From Lentisphaerae bacterium GWF2_45_14 (GTDB lineage Bacteria; Verrucomicrobiota; Lentisphaeria; Victivallales; GWF2-45-14), in assembly GCA_001804785.1 (NCBI GenBank), contig MHBG01000058.1:1-64000 (forward strand): a stretch of 64,000 nt of DNA. Reading direction: 5' to 3'. The notes beneath the pieces were generated by a model that worked only from the letters and a program-made list of their open reading frames with translations, was not told the DNA's origin and ran no database searches. Positions 50,072-59,374 of the stretch are shown piece by piece (the stretch's first letter is position 1; every line of letters begins with the position of its first letter). Both the position numbers and the translations under genes were made by a program.

Positions 50072-51190
50072 ATGAATAAATCAGCCAGAAAACTCCGTGA
50101 TGTATATGCCGTTAAGGCAGGTGCGCCTCTTTTTCATAAGGAATTCGGGTATTATTGTATGGATGCCTGGCACGCTCAGGGACTTCCCGAAAATGCAGAT
50201 TTGGCCGCAATCTTTCATTATGACTCGAGAGGTGATTTTTGCCTGACGGGGCTTGGCGGCTGTACTGCCGAGCTGTTCCCATGCTTCGAGGAAAAAGTTA
50301 TTGAAGACAAGGGGGATACTGAAATTGTCCAGGATAGCGCTGGACGCCATGTCCTCTATTTCAAGGGACGCCGTAACGGTTTCATGCCGGAATATGTCGA
50401 TCATCCAGTGAAAGACATGAAAAGTTGGGAGGAAAAAATAAAGTGGCGGATGAATTCGCAAACCCCCGGGCGACTGGAGGATATGCGGAACAGAATTGAA
50501 TTGGCTCGGCCTGCCGCCGAAAATGAATTGATGATCAGGCAGTATATGGTTGGCGGCTATATGTATTTGCGAAGCCTTATCGGACCGGAGTCGCTGCTCT
50601 ACGCCTTTTATGACATGCCGGAACTTATCCACGAATGCATGAAGTCATGGCTTGAACTCGCCGATAAAGTCACTGCGTTTTATCAGAAATATCTTAGCTT
50701 TGACGAACTCCTCCTTGATGAGGATATCTGCTACAATAATGGCGCCCTTATTTCCCCCGAGATGATACTTGAATTTTTAATACCGTACTATCAGCAGCTT
50801 ATAACTAATGTACGGTCCCGTCAGATTGATAAAAACCGTCAGCTTTATATACATTTGGCCAGTGACGGCTTTGTCGATCCGCTGATACCCCTTTATACGG
50901 AAAAGATCGGACTCAATGTAATGAGCCCGTTCGAGGTCGCCTCCGGCAGCGATGTCGTCAGAATAGGACAGGATTTTCCTGACCTTGTCATCTCGGGCGG
51001 CATTGATAAACGAATCCTCGCCGCCGGAAAGGATGCAATCGACAAGGAGCTTGAAAGAATACTCCCCCCGATGATAGCGCGCGGCGGCTATATTCCCACG
51101 TGCGACCACGGAGTCCCGGAAGAGGTTTCCTTGGAAAATTACATGCACTACAGGGAGCGCTGCATGGAATACAGCCCGCTTTTGGTTTGA
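50072..51190 (+). CDS. Uroporphyrinogen decarboxylase (URO-D)-like protein
   Basis: A 372-residue protein of the URO-D/cobalamin-dependent methyltransferase fold. Seen: YMVGGYMYLRSLIGPESLLYAFYDMPELIHECM, DELLLDEDICYNNGALISPEMILEFLIPYYQQL, YIHLASDGFVDPLIPLYTEKIGLNVMSPFEV and a C-terminal GGYIPTCDHGVPEEVSLENYMHYRE. The His in YIHLASDG and Cys/His in TCDHGVP could form a zinc site as in corrinoid methyltransferases. The N-terminal arginine motif of true haem-pathway HemE is not seen, and an AraC neighbour suggests a catabolic role such as demethylation. This is inference. GAGGAAGG precedes the start. Confidence 0.78.
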   Translation: MNKSARKLRDVYAVKAGAPLFHKEFGYYCMDAWHAQGLPENADLAAIFHYDSRGDFCLTGLGGCTAELFPCFEEKVIEDKGDTEIVQDSAGRHVLYFKGRRNGFMPEYVDHPVKDMKSWEEKIKWRMNSQTPGRLEDMRNRIELARPAAENELMIRQYMVGGYMYLRSLIGPESLLYAFYDMPELIHECMKSWLELADKVTAFYQKYLSFDELLLDEDICYNNGALISPEMILEFLIPYYQQLITNVRSRQIDKNRQLYIHLASDGFVDPLIPLYTEKIGLNVMSPFEVASGSDVVRIGQDFPDLVISGGIDKRILAAGKDAIDKELERILPPMIARGGYIPTCDHGVPEEVSLENYMHYRERCMEYSPLLV

Positions 51191-51216
51191 TAAGATAAAA
51201 ACAGAATATGGTCTTA

Positions 51217-51246
51217 CTTTCATACGCTTGCCCTCTGCGTATAAAG
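51217..51246 (+). terminator. Possible hairpin terminator after the URO-D-like gene
   Basis: Stem CTTT(c)ATACGC / GCGTATAAAG with a 9-base loop, 27 bases after the stop. The following stretch is only moderately T-rich, so termination is uncertain. Confidence 0.3.
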
Positions 51247-51316
51247 TTCATTCTTATATCTTGTTTTCAAAGATTTATAATTTGCAATACGCTCTCCTGT
51301 ATTTACATTTTATGAA

Positions 51317-52396
51317 ATGCTTGTCAGAAAAATAATTCATATTGATATGGACGCCTTTTACGCGTCGATTGAGCAGCGCGATAATCCCCGGCTGAAGGGG
51401 AGGGCGGTGATTGTCGGCGGATTGCCCGGGACCAGAAGCGTTGTTGCGACTGCTTCCTATGAGGCTCGCAAATTCGGCGTACATTCAGCAATGCCCGTAA
51501 ATCAGGCAAGGAAGCTCTGTCCGCACGGAATTTTTTTGCCAGTCAGGATGGATGCTTACTGTCAGGAATCCGAACGCATAAGAAAGATTTTTCTGGACTA
51601 TACCGATCTCGTCGAGCCGCTCTCTATTGATGAGGCATATCTTGATGTTACCCATAATAAAAAAAATATCCCCTCGGCAACGTGGATAGCGCAGGAGATA
51701 CAGAAGCGTATTTATTCCGAAACCGGGCTTACCGCCTCTGCCGGTGTCTCATTCAATATGTTTCTGGCAAAGGTCGCCTCCGGCTGCCGCAAGCCCGCAG
51801 GCCTTACCGTAATAACGCCTAAGGATGCCGATAGCTTTATTGACACCCTTCCCATCGGCGAATTTTACGGTATCGGCAAAGTAACTGCTGAGCGATTCCG
51901 CCAAATAGGGGTCAATAGCGGCAGCGATCTTAAAAAGGTTTCGCTCTCCGATCTTGTGAGTGATTTCGGTAAATCCGGACTTTATTACTACAATATCGTC
52001 CGTGGAGTCGATGACCGCACGGTTACCCCTGATGTTCAAAGAAAATCTGTAGGGCGTGAAATAACGCTTCAGCACGACATTGACAAAATGAACAAAATAT
52101 TGGAAATAATAAAGGGACTTTCTCTTGAAGTTGAAGAACTCTTGAAGGAAGAGGAGCTTTCAGGGAAAACCGTCACACTGAAGGTCAAATACGATGATTT
52201 TACCTCTATAACGCGTCAGCGTTCACTTGACAGCTTCATAAATTCCGGCAACGTAATTTTCGCTACCGCCTCTGAGCTTCTCAATAAAACCGAGGCCGGA
52301 AAACGAAAAATCAGACTGCTCGGCGTTACCGTTTCCGGCTTCCACCCGCTTCCGTCAGAAGACAACGCTCCCGTCCAGCTGACTTTCCCCTTTTAA
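51317..52396 (+). CDS. dinB: DNA polymerase IV (DinB), Y-family
   Basis: A 359-residue translesion polymerase. Seen: IIHIDMDAFYASIEQRDNP (catalytic Asp, steric Phe-Tyr), AMPVNQARKLCP, the active-site EPLSIDEAYLDVT (paired acidic residues), GLTASAGVSFNMFLAKVAS, a helix-hairpin-helix thumb (LPIGEFYGIGKVTAERFRQIG), and a little-finger domain about 240-340. The C-terminal QLTFPF resembles a beta-clamp binding motif. The ATG at 51317 begins the homologous region, but no clear ribosome site and no obvious LexA-type box are visible in the 126-base gap upstream. Confidence 0.95.
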   Translation: MLVRKIIHIDMDAFYASIEQRDNPRLKGRAVIVGGLPGTRSVVATASYEARKFGVHSAMPVNQARKLCPHGIFLPVRMDAYCQESERIRKIFLDYTDLVEPLSIDEAYLDVTHNKKNIPSATWIAQEIQKRIYSETGLTASAGVSFNMFLAKVASGCRKPAGLTVITPKDADSFIDTLPIGEFYGIGKVTAERFRQIGVNSGSDLKKVSLSDLVSDFGKSGLYYYNIVRGVDDRTVTPDVQRKSVGREITLQHDIDKMNKILEIIKGLSLEVEELLKEEELSGKTVTLKVKYDDFTSITRQRSLDSFINSGNVIFATASELLNKTEAGKRKIRLLGVTVSGFHPLPSEDNAPVQLTFPF

Positions 52397-52411
52397 CAAA
52401 AACATCAGCAC

Positions 52412-52442
52412 TTGACATCCAGGCAATGCAATCTACTATAAG
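52412..52442 (+). promoter_or_regulatory. Candidate promoter of the TPR protein gene
   Basis: TTGACA (52412-52417), a 19-base spacer and TATAAG (52437-52442), giving a leader of about 55 bases before the ATG at 52507. The spacer is longer than optimal. Confidence 0.45.
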
Positions 52443-52506
52443 TTGTCACTGGGGCAGGGCGGGATAACTTCGTTTTGTCCTGTATACACAATTACGGGGG
52501 TATATA

Positions 52507-54150
52507 ATGGGAATGGTACTGGGGGTCGGGTTGGTCTTTGGCATTGTCATCGGTGTAGCAATATCTCTCCTGCTCGGGATTACGGCAGTCTTTATGACGG
52601 CAAGGGTTTCCAAGCTGAGACGCCATGTTTGGCAGACTTTCTGCCTGGCGGAAATCGCCTTTCTGGTCATCCTTTTTGTCGGCGTCCACCACTATCCGCA
52701 TGAGACGGGGACTCCGGGCAGCAACTACAACATACTTTTCCTCTATTTCTTTTTTTCCGGCCTGGCCTATACTGCCGTTCCCGGAATAGCGACGCTGCTG
52801 GCATTTCTGACAACCTTGTTATGTCCTAAAAATCCTTCCGCAAACCTTGAGGCGTCAGATACTCAAAAATATCGCACTGTACATATTTTGCTGCCGTTGC
52901 TTTCTCTGTTTCTGGGCGTAGGTATTGTGTTCGCATTTAATGGATTGCACGGTCTTTGTTCCGGAGAATTGAAAGTCGGTACTTCCTCAAATTACGGAAA
53001 AGAAATGCTTTTGGGCGCATGCAGGCTTTCTGGACAAGGAAAGCATAGTGAATCCATCAATCGCTATTCCGACGCGATTGAAAGCGGCTCATTCAAAGGC
53101 AAAGAGCTCGGAGATATTTATGTCAGGAGAGGCTGGAGTTACAACCGACTCGGGAACAATGCCTGCGCAATGGCAGATTTCGAGCGGGCGGTTCAGCTTA
53201 ATCCTGAGGACGCCAATGCATTCAACGGACGGGGGTGGTCGTATGTGAAGTCCGAAAGATATCCCGAAGCGTTGGCGGATTTTAACACCGCCATCAGGCT
53301 TTCTCCCCGTTTCTCGACGGCCTTCAACAACCGTGGCGTCGCTTTCAAAGAGATGGGACGGCGCGACCTGGCTCTGGAAAACTATCGGAAGGCCATAGAG
53401 CTTAATAACGATCCTCTCCCGAAGGCCAATGCCCTTTTCAACCTTGGCTGGCTTGATTATCAAGACAATCGGCTTGAATCGGCTCTTGCCTGTCATAATC
53501 AAGGCATCGGAATTCTTCCGGACGACGCGATGGGATACAATGATCGTGGCGTAATTCTTGAGGATATGGGGCAGCGTGAAAAAGCAAGGGCTGATTATTC
53601 CAAGGCGATTGAGCTAGGTAATGATCCCGAGGCGGCAGCATACGCAAGACTAAATCGCGGAACACTCTATCTTATGGATGGTGACTATGTTTCCGCCAAT
53701 AATGATTTCAGCGCTGTTTTTAAGGATAAATTGCCCATGAGAGAGCGTGCGGCAGCCTTGCTCTTCATAAGCCTAAAAGACAGTGGAAAAAAACAGGGGG
53801 AAATTGATAAAGAGCTGACGGCACTTACACAAGGCTTTGTCTTGGCGGAATGGCCGGCCTCCGCATTGAAATTATTTCAGTCGCATCTAAGTTTGGACGA
53901 ATTCGCAGCCTCATACTGGCATCCGAACCCGACGAAGCGACAATCTCAGCAAGCTCAGATGTGGTTTTATTTGGGGCAGCATCTGCTCTATCTCGGCCAA
54001 GACGAAAAGGCTCGTGATTGTTTCGAAAGATGCCTCAAACTGGACAATCGGGACTCGAACGAATGGAGCATTGCGAAGACGAGGCTTGCCCAAATAAAAT
54101 CAAGAGACTTAACTAGTCGCAATGGCAAAAAACTTGATTCCGTGAGATGA
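52507..54150 (+). CDS. TPR-repeat membrane protein
   Basis: A 547-residue protein of unknown function. The N-terminal third has four hydrophobic segments (about 3-28, 44-62, 74-100, 122-144), so it is an inner-membrane protein. From about residue 165 it holds tetratricopeptide repeats, the clearest being IYVRRGWSYNRLGNNACAMADFERAVQLNP, AFNGRGWSYVKSERYPEALADFNTAIRLSP and AFNNRGVAFKEMGRRDLALENYRKAIELN, with further degenerate copies to about 540. TPRs bind partner proteins, so it may scaffold a complex at the membrane. It stands alone between dinB and a convergent dehydrogenase gene, two bases from the latter's end. Confidence 0.82.
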   Translation: MGMVLGVGLVFGIVIGVAISLLLGITAVFMTARVSKLRRHVWQTFCLAEIAFLVILFVGVHHYPHETGTPGSNYNILFLYFFFSGLAYTAVPGIATLLAFLTTLLCPKNPSANLEASDTQKYRTVHILLPLLSLFLGVGIVFAFNGLHGLCSGELKVGTSSNYGKEMLLGACRLSGQGKHSESINRYSDAIESGSFKGKELGDIYVRRGWSYNRLGNNACAMADFERAVQLNPEDANAFNGRGWSYVKSERYPEALADFNTAIRLSPRFSTAFNNRGVAFKEMGRRDLALENYRKAIELNNDPLPKANALFNLGWLDYQDNRLESALACHNQGIGILPDDAMGYNDRGVILEDMGQREKARADYSKAIELGNDPEAAAYARLNRGTLYLMDGDYVSANNDFSAVFKDKLPMRERAAALLFISLKDSGKKQGEIDKELTALTQGFVLAEWPASALKLFQSHLSLDEFAASYWHPNPTKRQSQQAQMWFYLGQHLLYLGQDEKARDCFERCLKLDNRDSNEWSIAKTRLAQIKSRDLTSRNGKKLDSVR

Positions 54151-54152
54151 GC

Positions 54153-55196
54153 TCACTCCTGGGGGTATAGCTTGATTCCTGCTTTTTCTCTGCATATTTT
54201 CAAGACGCGCATCACTTCCATTGATTCGTTTACATCCACAAACGGAAGATCTCCGAGAGCATAGTATTCATAGCATTTATCGTAATAGTCAACAGGTACC
54301 GTTTCGGCTGTGCTGACAGCTTTTTCTTTCCATGGAATGGCTTCGCCGTTGCCATACGCACGACTTGACGCGGCCAGTCCATCCTGTGTCTTGACATCCT
54401 TTAGCTCGGCAGGATTATAATAACGGACACGCCATGCGCCATTTTCCCATTTCATTGCTCCATATTTGCCGAAAATATACCATTCGGGAAGCGTAATAGC
54501 CGCTGCCTGGTTGATGTCAACATCAATCAGAATACCATTCTCCGTCTCAATGATAACCTTTACGACATCTTCAGCATCTCCGAGGCTGGCGGCAACACGG
54601 AGTTGACAATCCATTTTCACGGCCTTTGATCCGGCAATATTGAGAACCTGATCTACGTAATGGGCCCCGTAATTATTGAGCATGCCACCGCCGTTCTTCA
54701 GAAATGCCTGCCAGTCATTTCTTCTCTCATAATTCGAAGTCGCCCTCTTTATCATAAAAACGGGACCTATTAAATCTTCGGCGAGTATTTGTTTGAGAAG
54801 CATGAAATCCGCACTAATCCTGCGCGGCTGGTACATCATAAATTTCCTGCCGTATTTTTTCATCGCGTCTGCCATGTCTTGCGCTTCCTGATAAAAAACG
54901 GCCATTGGCTTATCGCAGAAAACATCGCTCCCATGTCTGAATGCCGTAATAGTCTGTTCGGCATGAAACTTTGTAGGCGATGCGATAACGGTAAGATCCG
55001 GCTTCTCCTTTTCCAGCGCTTCTTCCAGATTGAGGAAAGGGCGACATCCGAATTTCTGCTCTGCCTCATCAGTCCGTTCCTTCAGCGGATCTACGACAGC
55101 GACAAGCTCAAAGCCTTTATTGTTTACAATTGAAGGTATGTGGAAATCCCAACCTATCCGGCCCAGCCCGACTACCAATGCCCTCAATTTTTTCAA
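54153..55196 (-). CDS. Gfo/Idh/MocA-family oxidoreductase
   Basis: A 347-residue NAD(P)-dependent dehydrogenase. Seen: the Rossmann motif ALVVGLGRIGWDFH, the CDKPMAVFY segment with the catalytic Lys (EKP in most members), and GGGMLNNYGAHYVDQVLNIAG in the substrate domain. The start is TTG at 55196 with GGGGAT upstream; no ATG fits the homologous N-terminus. It follows the heparinase-like gene by 13 bases and is probably the last gene of that transcript, processing a sugar released by the lyase. The substrate is unknown. Confidence 0.87.
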   Translation of the reverse strand: MKKLRALVVGLGRIGWDFHIPSIVNNKGFELVAVVDPLKERTDEAEQKFGCRPFLNLEEALEKEKPDLTVIASPTKFHAEQTITAFRHGSDVFCDKPMAVFYQEAQDMADAMKKYGRKFMMYQPRRISADFMLLKQILAEDLIGPVFMIKRATSNYERRNDWQAFLKNGGGMLNNYGAHYVDQVLNIAGSKAVKMDCQLRVAASLGDAEDVVKVIIETENGILIDVDINQAAAITLPEWYIFGKYGAMKWENGAWRVRYYNPAELKDVKTQDGLAASSRAYGNGEAIPWKEKAVSTAETVPVDYYDKCYEYYALGDLPFVDVNESMEVMRVLKICREKAGIKLYPQE

Positions 55197-55209
55197 TTAT
55201 AATCCCCGA

Positions 55210-57516
55210 TTACTTTTTTACATTCAGCTTCACACTGACTTCAAATTTATTCTTTACTCCGTCCATATGTATTCTTATCTTTGTCATCTTTTCATTACGC
55301 AGCGGTAATTCCTCCGTTTTGATAAGCGCATTCTCGGGGACTTTGATGGATGCGGATGTATCTTTCCCGTCCAGAGTAATGGTATTTGAGGATTTATCGA
55401 CTTTTACAGGAAGTTGGGTCATCCATATAAAATCGACACCGTCCCCTTTAAGTAGTTCGTAGTCGTCGCTTATTATAAAAATATCAGGGGACGGCGAACT
55501 GATACATCGTGACCATTTCTTATAATACTGGGCCCATGCCGGAGTCAGATTTATTGAGGCATTGAATGCTTTTTCATCGCCGCTGCCTTCCGGCCTGACA
55601 TCTTCTGGAGATGGAATAACGGCATGAGGTCTTTCCTCTGTTCCCGTCGGTACGAGCATATTATGAACCTGGCAGTATTTTATCTCTTCGGCTCCTGATT
55701 CGCTGTAGTCCTTGCCGCCCGGGTCCATAGCATAGGTGTCTCCTCCGAATTCCAGCACGAAACTACCTCTATCCTCATGCTGATGTCCGGCAAAATTCTT
55801 GCTCCCGCCGAAGAGCAGCATTTTCACTGCTTCACCGTCATACGTCCGTGTAGAAGCCATGGCACACATATCTGGAAGATTGACAAACGCTTTTGTTTGC
55901 GGATTTTCTTTAGGAATTTTATTTTCCATGCCCCATACTATAAGACCACCGGACGGCATATCTTTTTTGAGTTTTTCGCGAAAAAGTGTAACCCATTGAC
56001 TCTCGGGGCATAATGATGCCATAAACGCCACGCCAGTCAAGTCTCCATGACGCCCTTCACCCTGTCCGCTGGAAAATGGGACAAGTCCGCCGCGCCTGTC
56101 CGTGGAAATGAACGCGTCGGCGTAAGCTCCCACCTTTGCCAGCTTTGCGGGGACAATGGATTTCAGGTCTTTTCCGCGGGCTCCGGCATATGCCACAAAA
56201 GACGGGACAGCACAGGCGAGGGTATACTGAAGGTATGCCGTTCCTTCGGGGAAGCCGCCGTCAGGTAACAATATATTGTTGATGGATTCACAAAGTTCCT
56301 GATAGGCTAGGTCTGAATAAGGTTTGACATGCGACCAGTTTCTTTTTTCCATAACAATATAAGCGGCAATTCTACCATGTGAAAATGCAGCCATCTGGTT
56401 GTTTTTGAATATATACGCATGCTTCCAAATGCTATAATTTATATAGCCGGCGCCTTCAATCGCAAGTCGGCGCATGATAAGCTCGCGACCAGCTGGCGAA
56501 AACATATCCCAGGCCAAGTCCAACGCTACGGCTACCTCATAAACTATCGCCGCCTGCGCAAATGGTCTCTGTTCAAACGAACTTCCCGTAAAAAAGATGG
56601 GAAAGCCCGCATCCCAATTCGGGCACAGAGCTATGGCAACGGCCATTTTTGCGGCAAGGCGCAGAGCTGCGGCATCTTTTTTAACGATTGCTGCCTCCGC
56701 CAAATTTCTTAGCCGCAGTGGTTCGAATTCATAATCCGCAGTCCTTGCGAATATCCCGGGGTTTGCGATTGGTATAAATTCACGGATGTATTTTTCCGGG
56801 TTTATGTCCTTTTTAATAGGGAAATAATCAAAATCGTTCCGTTTCGAAAGATCCTGGTATTTTTTTCTGACTTCTTTAAGTTCCGGAGCGTTGATAACAA
56901 GCCCGTACAGAGGAATAAATGAAGGTACGGTTTCAGGCGGAGCCAGAAAAATGTCGAGGGGCTGAGCCGCAAGCTTCTTCCATTGCGCACGAGATTTTTC
57001 CATCAGGCTTGAATTCCTGAAGCCTAGCCATGATATCCATCCGCTCTGAGGGGTATTGTCCGTACCGGGGTAAATCTCAATGCTTATTTCATCAATGCGT
57101 TCAGCACCATTCATATCCATTGCATATTCTTCCTTGCTGTCGCTCTTGACAATCCATTCAGAGGAAAGAGTTACTGCCCGGTCGGTCACAATACTGATTT
57201 TCAGGCGTGTGCCTGGCGGTAGATTTACAGCGGCAAGAAGCTTGTCATAGCCGGAACAGTCTATCGGACCTTTCTTAAGCATTCTGGCAACGGGGGCGGC
57301 AGGGTTTTTCCTTTCCCACGCAAATTTTACATAAAACCCCATTTGGAAAACATTTCCTTCTGTCTTCCAGTTTTTCAACTCCGCCATTGTACTGTCCCAG
57401 AAAGGCGCAAAGACCGCTTCCGCTACATTTACCGGTACGACTCTGGTTTTTGTTTGTGCATGAGCGGTAATAACAGAGAGTAGGAAAACGAGCGGAATAA
57501 TGTAATACCTGTGCAT
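55210..57516 (-). CDS. Heparinase II/III-family polysaccharide lyase-like protein
   Basis: A 768-residue exported enzyme. Residues 1-20 are a signal peptide ending in AHAQ. A beta domain at about 25-180 is followed by an alpha/alpha toroid (about 220-490, with EVAVALDLAWDMFSPAGRELIMRRLAIEG and YSIWKHAYIFKNNQMAAFSHG, whose His and Asn fit the active-site area). A C-terminal beta-sheet part carries FAGHQHEDRGSFVLEFGGDTYAMDPGGKDY, the heparinase II/III signature. Such enzymes break uronic-acid glycans (heparin, alginate, chondroitin types) by elimination. AGGAG precedes the ATG. It lies downstream of the pseudopilin gene and upstream of a dehydrogenase gene. Confidence 0.85.
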   Translation of the reverse strand: MHRYYIIPLVFLLSVITAHAQTKTRVVPVNVAEAVFAPFWDSTMAELKNWKTEGNVFQMGFYVKFAWERKNPAAPVARMLKKGPIDCSGYDKLLAAVNLPPGTRLKISIVTDRAVTLSSEWIVKSDSKEEYAMDMNGAERIDEISIEIYPGTDNTPQSGWISWLGFRNSSLMEKSRAQWKKLAAQPLDIFLAPPETVPSFIPLYGLVINAPELKEVRKKYQDLSKRNDFDYFPIKKDINPEKYIREFIPIANPGIFARTADYEFEPLRLRNLAEAAIVKKDAAALRLAAKMAVAIALCPNWDAGFPIFFTGSSFEQRPFAQAAIVYEVAVALDLAWDMFSPAGRELIMRRLAIEGAGYINYSIWKHAYIFKNNQMAAFSHGRIAAYIVMEKRNWSHVKPYSDLAYQELCESINNILLPDGGFPEGTAYLQYTLACAVPSFVAYAGARGKDLKSIVPAKLAKVGAYADAFISTDRRGGLVPFSSGQGEGRHGDLTGVAFMASLCPESQWVTLFREKLKKDMPSGGLIVWGMENKIPKENPQTKAFVNLPDMCAMASTRTYDGEAVKMLLFGGSKNFAGHQHEDRGSFVLEFGGDTYAMDPGGKDYSESGAEEIKYCQVHNMLVPTGTEERPHAVIPSPEDVRPEGSGDEKAFNASINLTPAWAQYYKKWSRCISSPSPDIFIISDDYELLKGDGVDFIWMTQLPVKVDKSSNTITLDGKDTSASIKVPENALIKTEELPLRNEKMTKIRIHMDGVKNKFEVSVKLNVKK

Positions 57517-57549
57517 AAGGGGTCTCCTGAAAAGTTATTTTAACATATT

Positions 57550-58236
57550 TTATTGTAAGTACGGATCATAAAGGGAGCCAACATAAAATGACGCCCAGTA
57601 GGTAAGGAGCTCTCCAGAAGAAAAAGTTATAGTCTCCTTTCTTCCTTTGACATGTCCGTCAACATATAGAAAATTAGCTTTCCCCCCATGCCTGAAATCA
57701 GGATAGTGCTCGGTGCTGCTTCTGAAAGTTATCCAGCAGCCTCTGGCGTTGGGATTCTGATAAATATCCAGACTGTCCCCCATTATGATTTTATGGGATG
57801 CCTGTGAGACTTCCGTTATTTTGTGTTGACCTGAAAAAGCGGGGAAAAAATTGCCACCGGCTCCATATGCCAAGACGTTATAATGAAACCATCTTACAAA
57901 AAAAGGACTTTTATCTGCTTCGCCTCTTAAGCGTTGACGGCATTCCGTGAAAACACTTTCTTTCTTCACATATTCATTCAGATTATAAAACCATGTGCCG
58001 CCGCCCGGGTACTGATCACTTACTGTTCCCAGCGGCATCCAGCCGTTGTAATCATCTATGTACATATTGAAAGCGCAGGCAATCTGCTTGAGATTATTAA
58101 CACATGCTACCTCGTGTACCGATTCTTTCGCACGCTTCAATGCAGGAAGAAGCATCGCTGCGAGCATTGCGATAATCGCAATTACGATGAGGAGTTCCAA
58201 GAGAGTGAACCTTAATGGTGCCCCTGCCTTTTTCAT
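57550..58236 (-). CDS. Pseudopilin-like protein (prepilin N-terminus, Lentisphaerota/Planctomycete type)
   Basis: A 228-residue protein with a type IV pilin-like N-terminus: short basic leader, then FTLLELLIVIAIIAMLAAMLLPALKRAKE with Glu at +5. The residue before Phe is Arg rather than the Gly usual for prepilin peptidase. The C-terminal half contains the DFRHGGKANFLYVDGHVKG motif (H-x9-DG-type) seen in the very large pseudopilin families of Lentisphaerota and Planctomycetes. The ATG at 58236 follows AAGGACG; the ATG at 58260 would coincide with the predicted transcription start and is rejected. It leads the heparinase-dehydrogenase transcript and is divergent from an AraC gene. Its job is unknown. 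Confidence 0.82.
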   Translation of the reverse strand: MKKAGAPLRFTLLELLIVIAIIAMLAAMLLPALKRAKESVHEVACVNNLKQIACAFNMYIDDYNGWMPLGTVSDQYPGGGTWFYNLNEYVKKESVFTECRQRLRGEADKSPFFVRWFHYNVLAYGAGGNFFPAFSGQHKITEVSQASHKIIMGDSLDIYQNPNARGCWITFRSSTEHYPDFRHGGKANFLYVDGHVKGRKETITFSSGELLTYWASFYVGSLYDPYLQ

Positions 58237-58265
58237 ATTCACGCGTCCTTTGTCTTTCATAACCT

Positions 58266-58294
58266 ATTATAACTTGTTTTTCTTCCGTTGGCAA
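58266..58294 (-). promoter_or_regulatory. Promoter of the pseudopilin-heparinase-dehydrogenase transcript
   Basis: On the minus strand: TTGCCA (58294-58289), a 17-base spacer and perfect TATAAT (58271-58266), with a predicted start near 58259. It lies in the 86-base gap to the divergent AraC gene, so the regulator could act here. Confidence 0.6.
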
Positions 58295-58322
58295 TGTACT
58301 AATCCTTGAAAAAGTTGTATTA

Positions 58323-59267
58323 ATGCGATATTATCATCATGACAATATGGGGCATTTCATGTGGCTTGACTGGAAAAATATCGAAGTAAAGGTTAATTCG
58401 GCAGGGCGCGCGCGCTGGCGCAGAAATGTACTGCGGGATGCCACATGGTCAGGATATACACGTGATAACGACTTGTGGGTAGTCTGGGCGGGAGACGGAC
58501 AAATGGAAGCACCTCAAGGCAAGTTCAAGCTGGAACCCGGCTCCGTACTATGGATGAAGCCAGGCATTTTTTATGATATAACACAGAAGCCAACCAATAC
58601 GTTAGGGATGGATTTTATCCATTTCAGCCTCTTCGACCAATGCGGTGTCAAAATAAAAACAACAGCCCCGTCTGATAATTTATCTGCCTTTGATTCGTCT
58701 TATGTCCAGCAGATAAGCCGGCATATAGTAGAACTGATGTATTTTGGCGATATCAATAACTTTATAGACTATGAGCTAAAGCCTAGTCTGAAGCCGAGCA
58801 ACATCAGTACACATAATATTGATTTGTCCGATGCGGCATTGAGCGCCACGTCTCTCCTTAAATCACTGCTGATAGACCTTGACCATTTTAACTCCGTTAA
58901 AAGCAGCAGGAACGAAAAGAAGGCCGATTTATATCACAGGCAGATTGCCATGAAAGCAGCTATGAAAATCAGGGAAAATCCAGCCGACGCCTCGGGAATA
59001 CACACGCTGGCCAATCAAGCAGGCTACAGCAACGATTATTTTGCGAGGGTTTTTAAAGGAGTCCTCGGGATTTCGCCTCAGGACTACATTATCAGAACTA
59101 GAATCAAAAAGGCCGAACAGATGCTCAGTTCAAGTGCATATAATATAGAAAATATTGCGTTGGAACTCGGCTATTGCGACAAGTATTTCTTTTCAAAACA
59201 ATTCAAGGCAAAAACAGGTTTATCGCCCCGCGAATATCGGAGAAAACAGGAATTTCACGGAGCGTGA
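58323..59267 (+). CDS. AraC-family transcriptional regulator
   Basis: A 314-residue regulator. The N-terminal ~190 residues form a sensor-like domain (NDLWVVWAGDGQMEA, PGSVLWMKPGIFYDI). The C-terminal pair of helix-turn-helix units is clear: DASGIHTLANQAGYSNDYFARVFKGVLGISPQDYI and YNIENIALELGYCDKYFFSKQFKAKTGLSPREYRR. It is divergent from the pseudopilin-heparinase unit and is its probable activator, perhaps sensing an oligouronide. No strong ribosome site is seen before the ATG. Confidence 0.88.
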   Translation: MRYYHHDNMGHFMWLDWKNIEVKVNSAGRARWRRNVLRDATWSGYTRDNDLWVVWAGDGQMEAPQGKFKLEPGSVLWMKPGIFYDITQKPTNTLGMDFIHFSLFDQCGVKIKTTAPSDNLSAFDSSYVQQISRHIVELMYFGDINNFIDYELKPSLKPSNISTHNIDLSDAALSATSLLKSLLIDLDHFNSVKSSRNEKKADLYHRQIAMKAAMKIRENPADASGIHTLANQAGYSNDYFARVFKGVLGISPQDYIIRTRIKKAEQMLSSSAYNIENIALELGYCDKYFFSKQFKAKTGLSPREYRRKQEFHGA

Positions 59268-59374
59268 GGCTGGATTTTTCAGAGAATAGAGGTTGGATTT
59301 GAAAACCAGCAATTCAATTATAGATTAATGTGAAGAGATGTTGCGTTTTAACCGACCGCTGACAAAGAGAGCGC

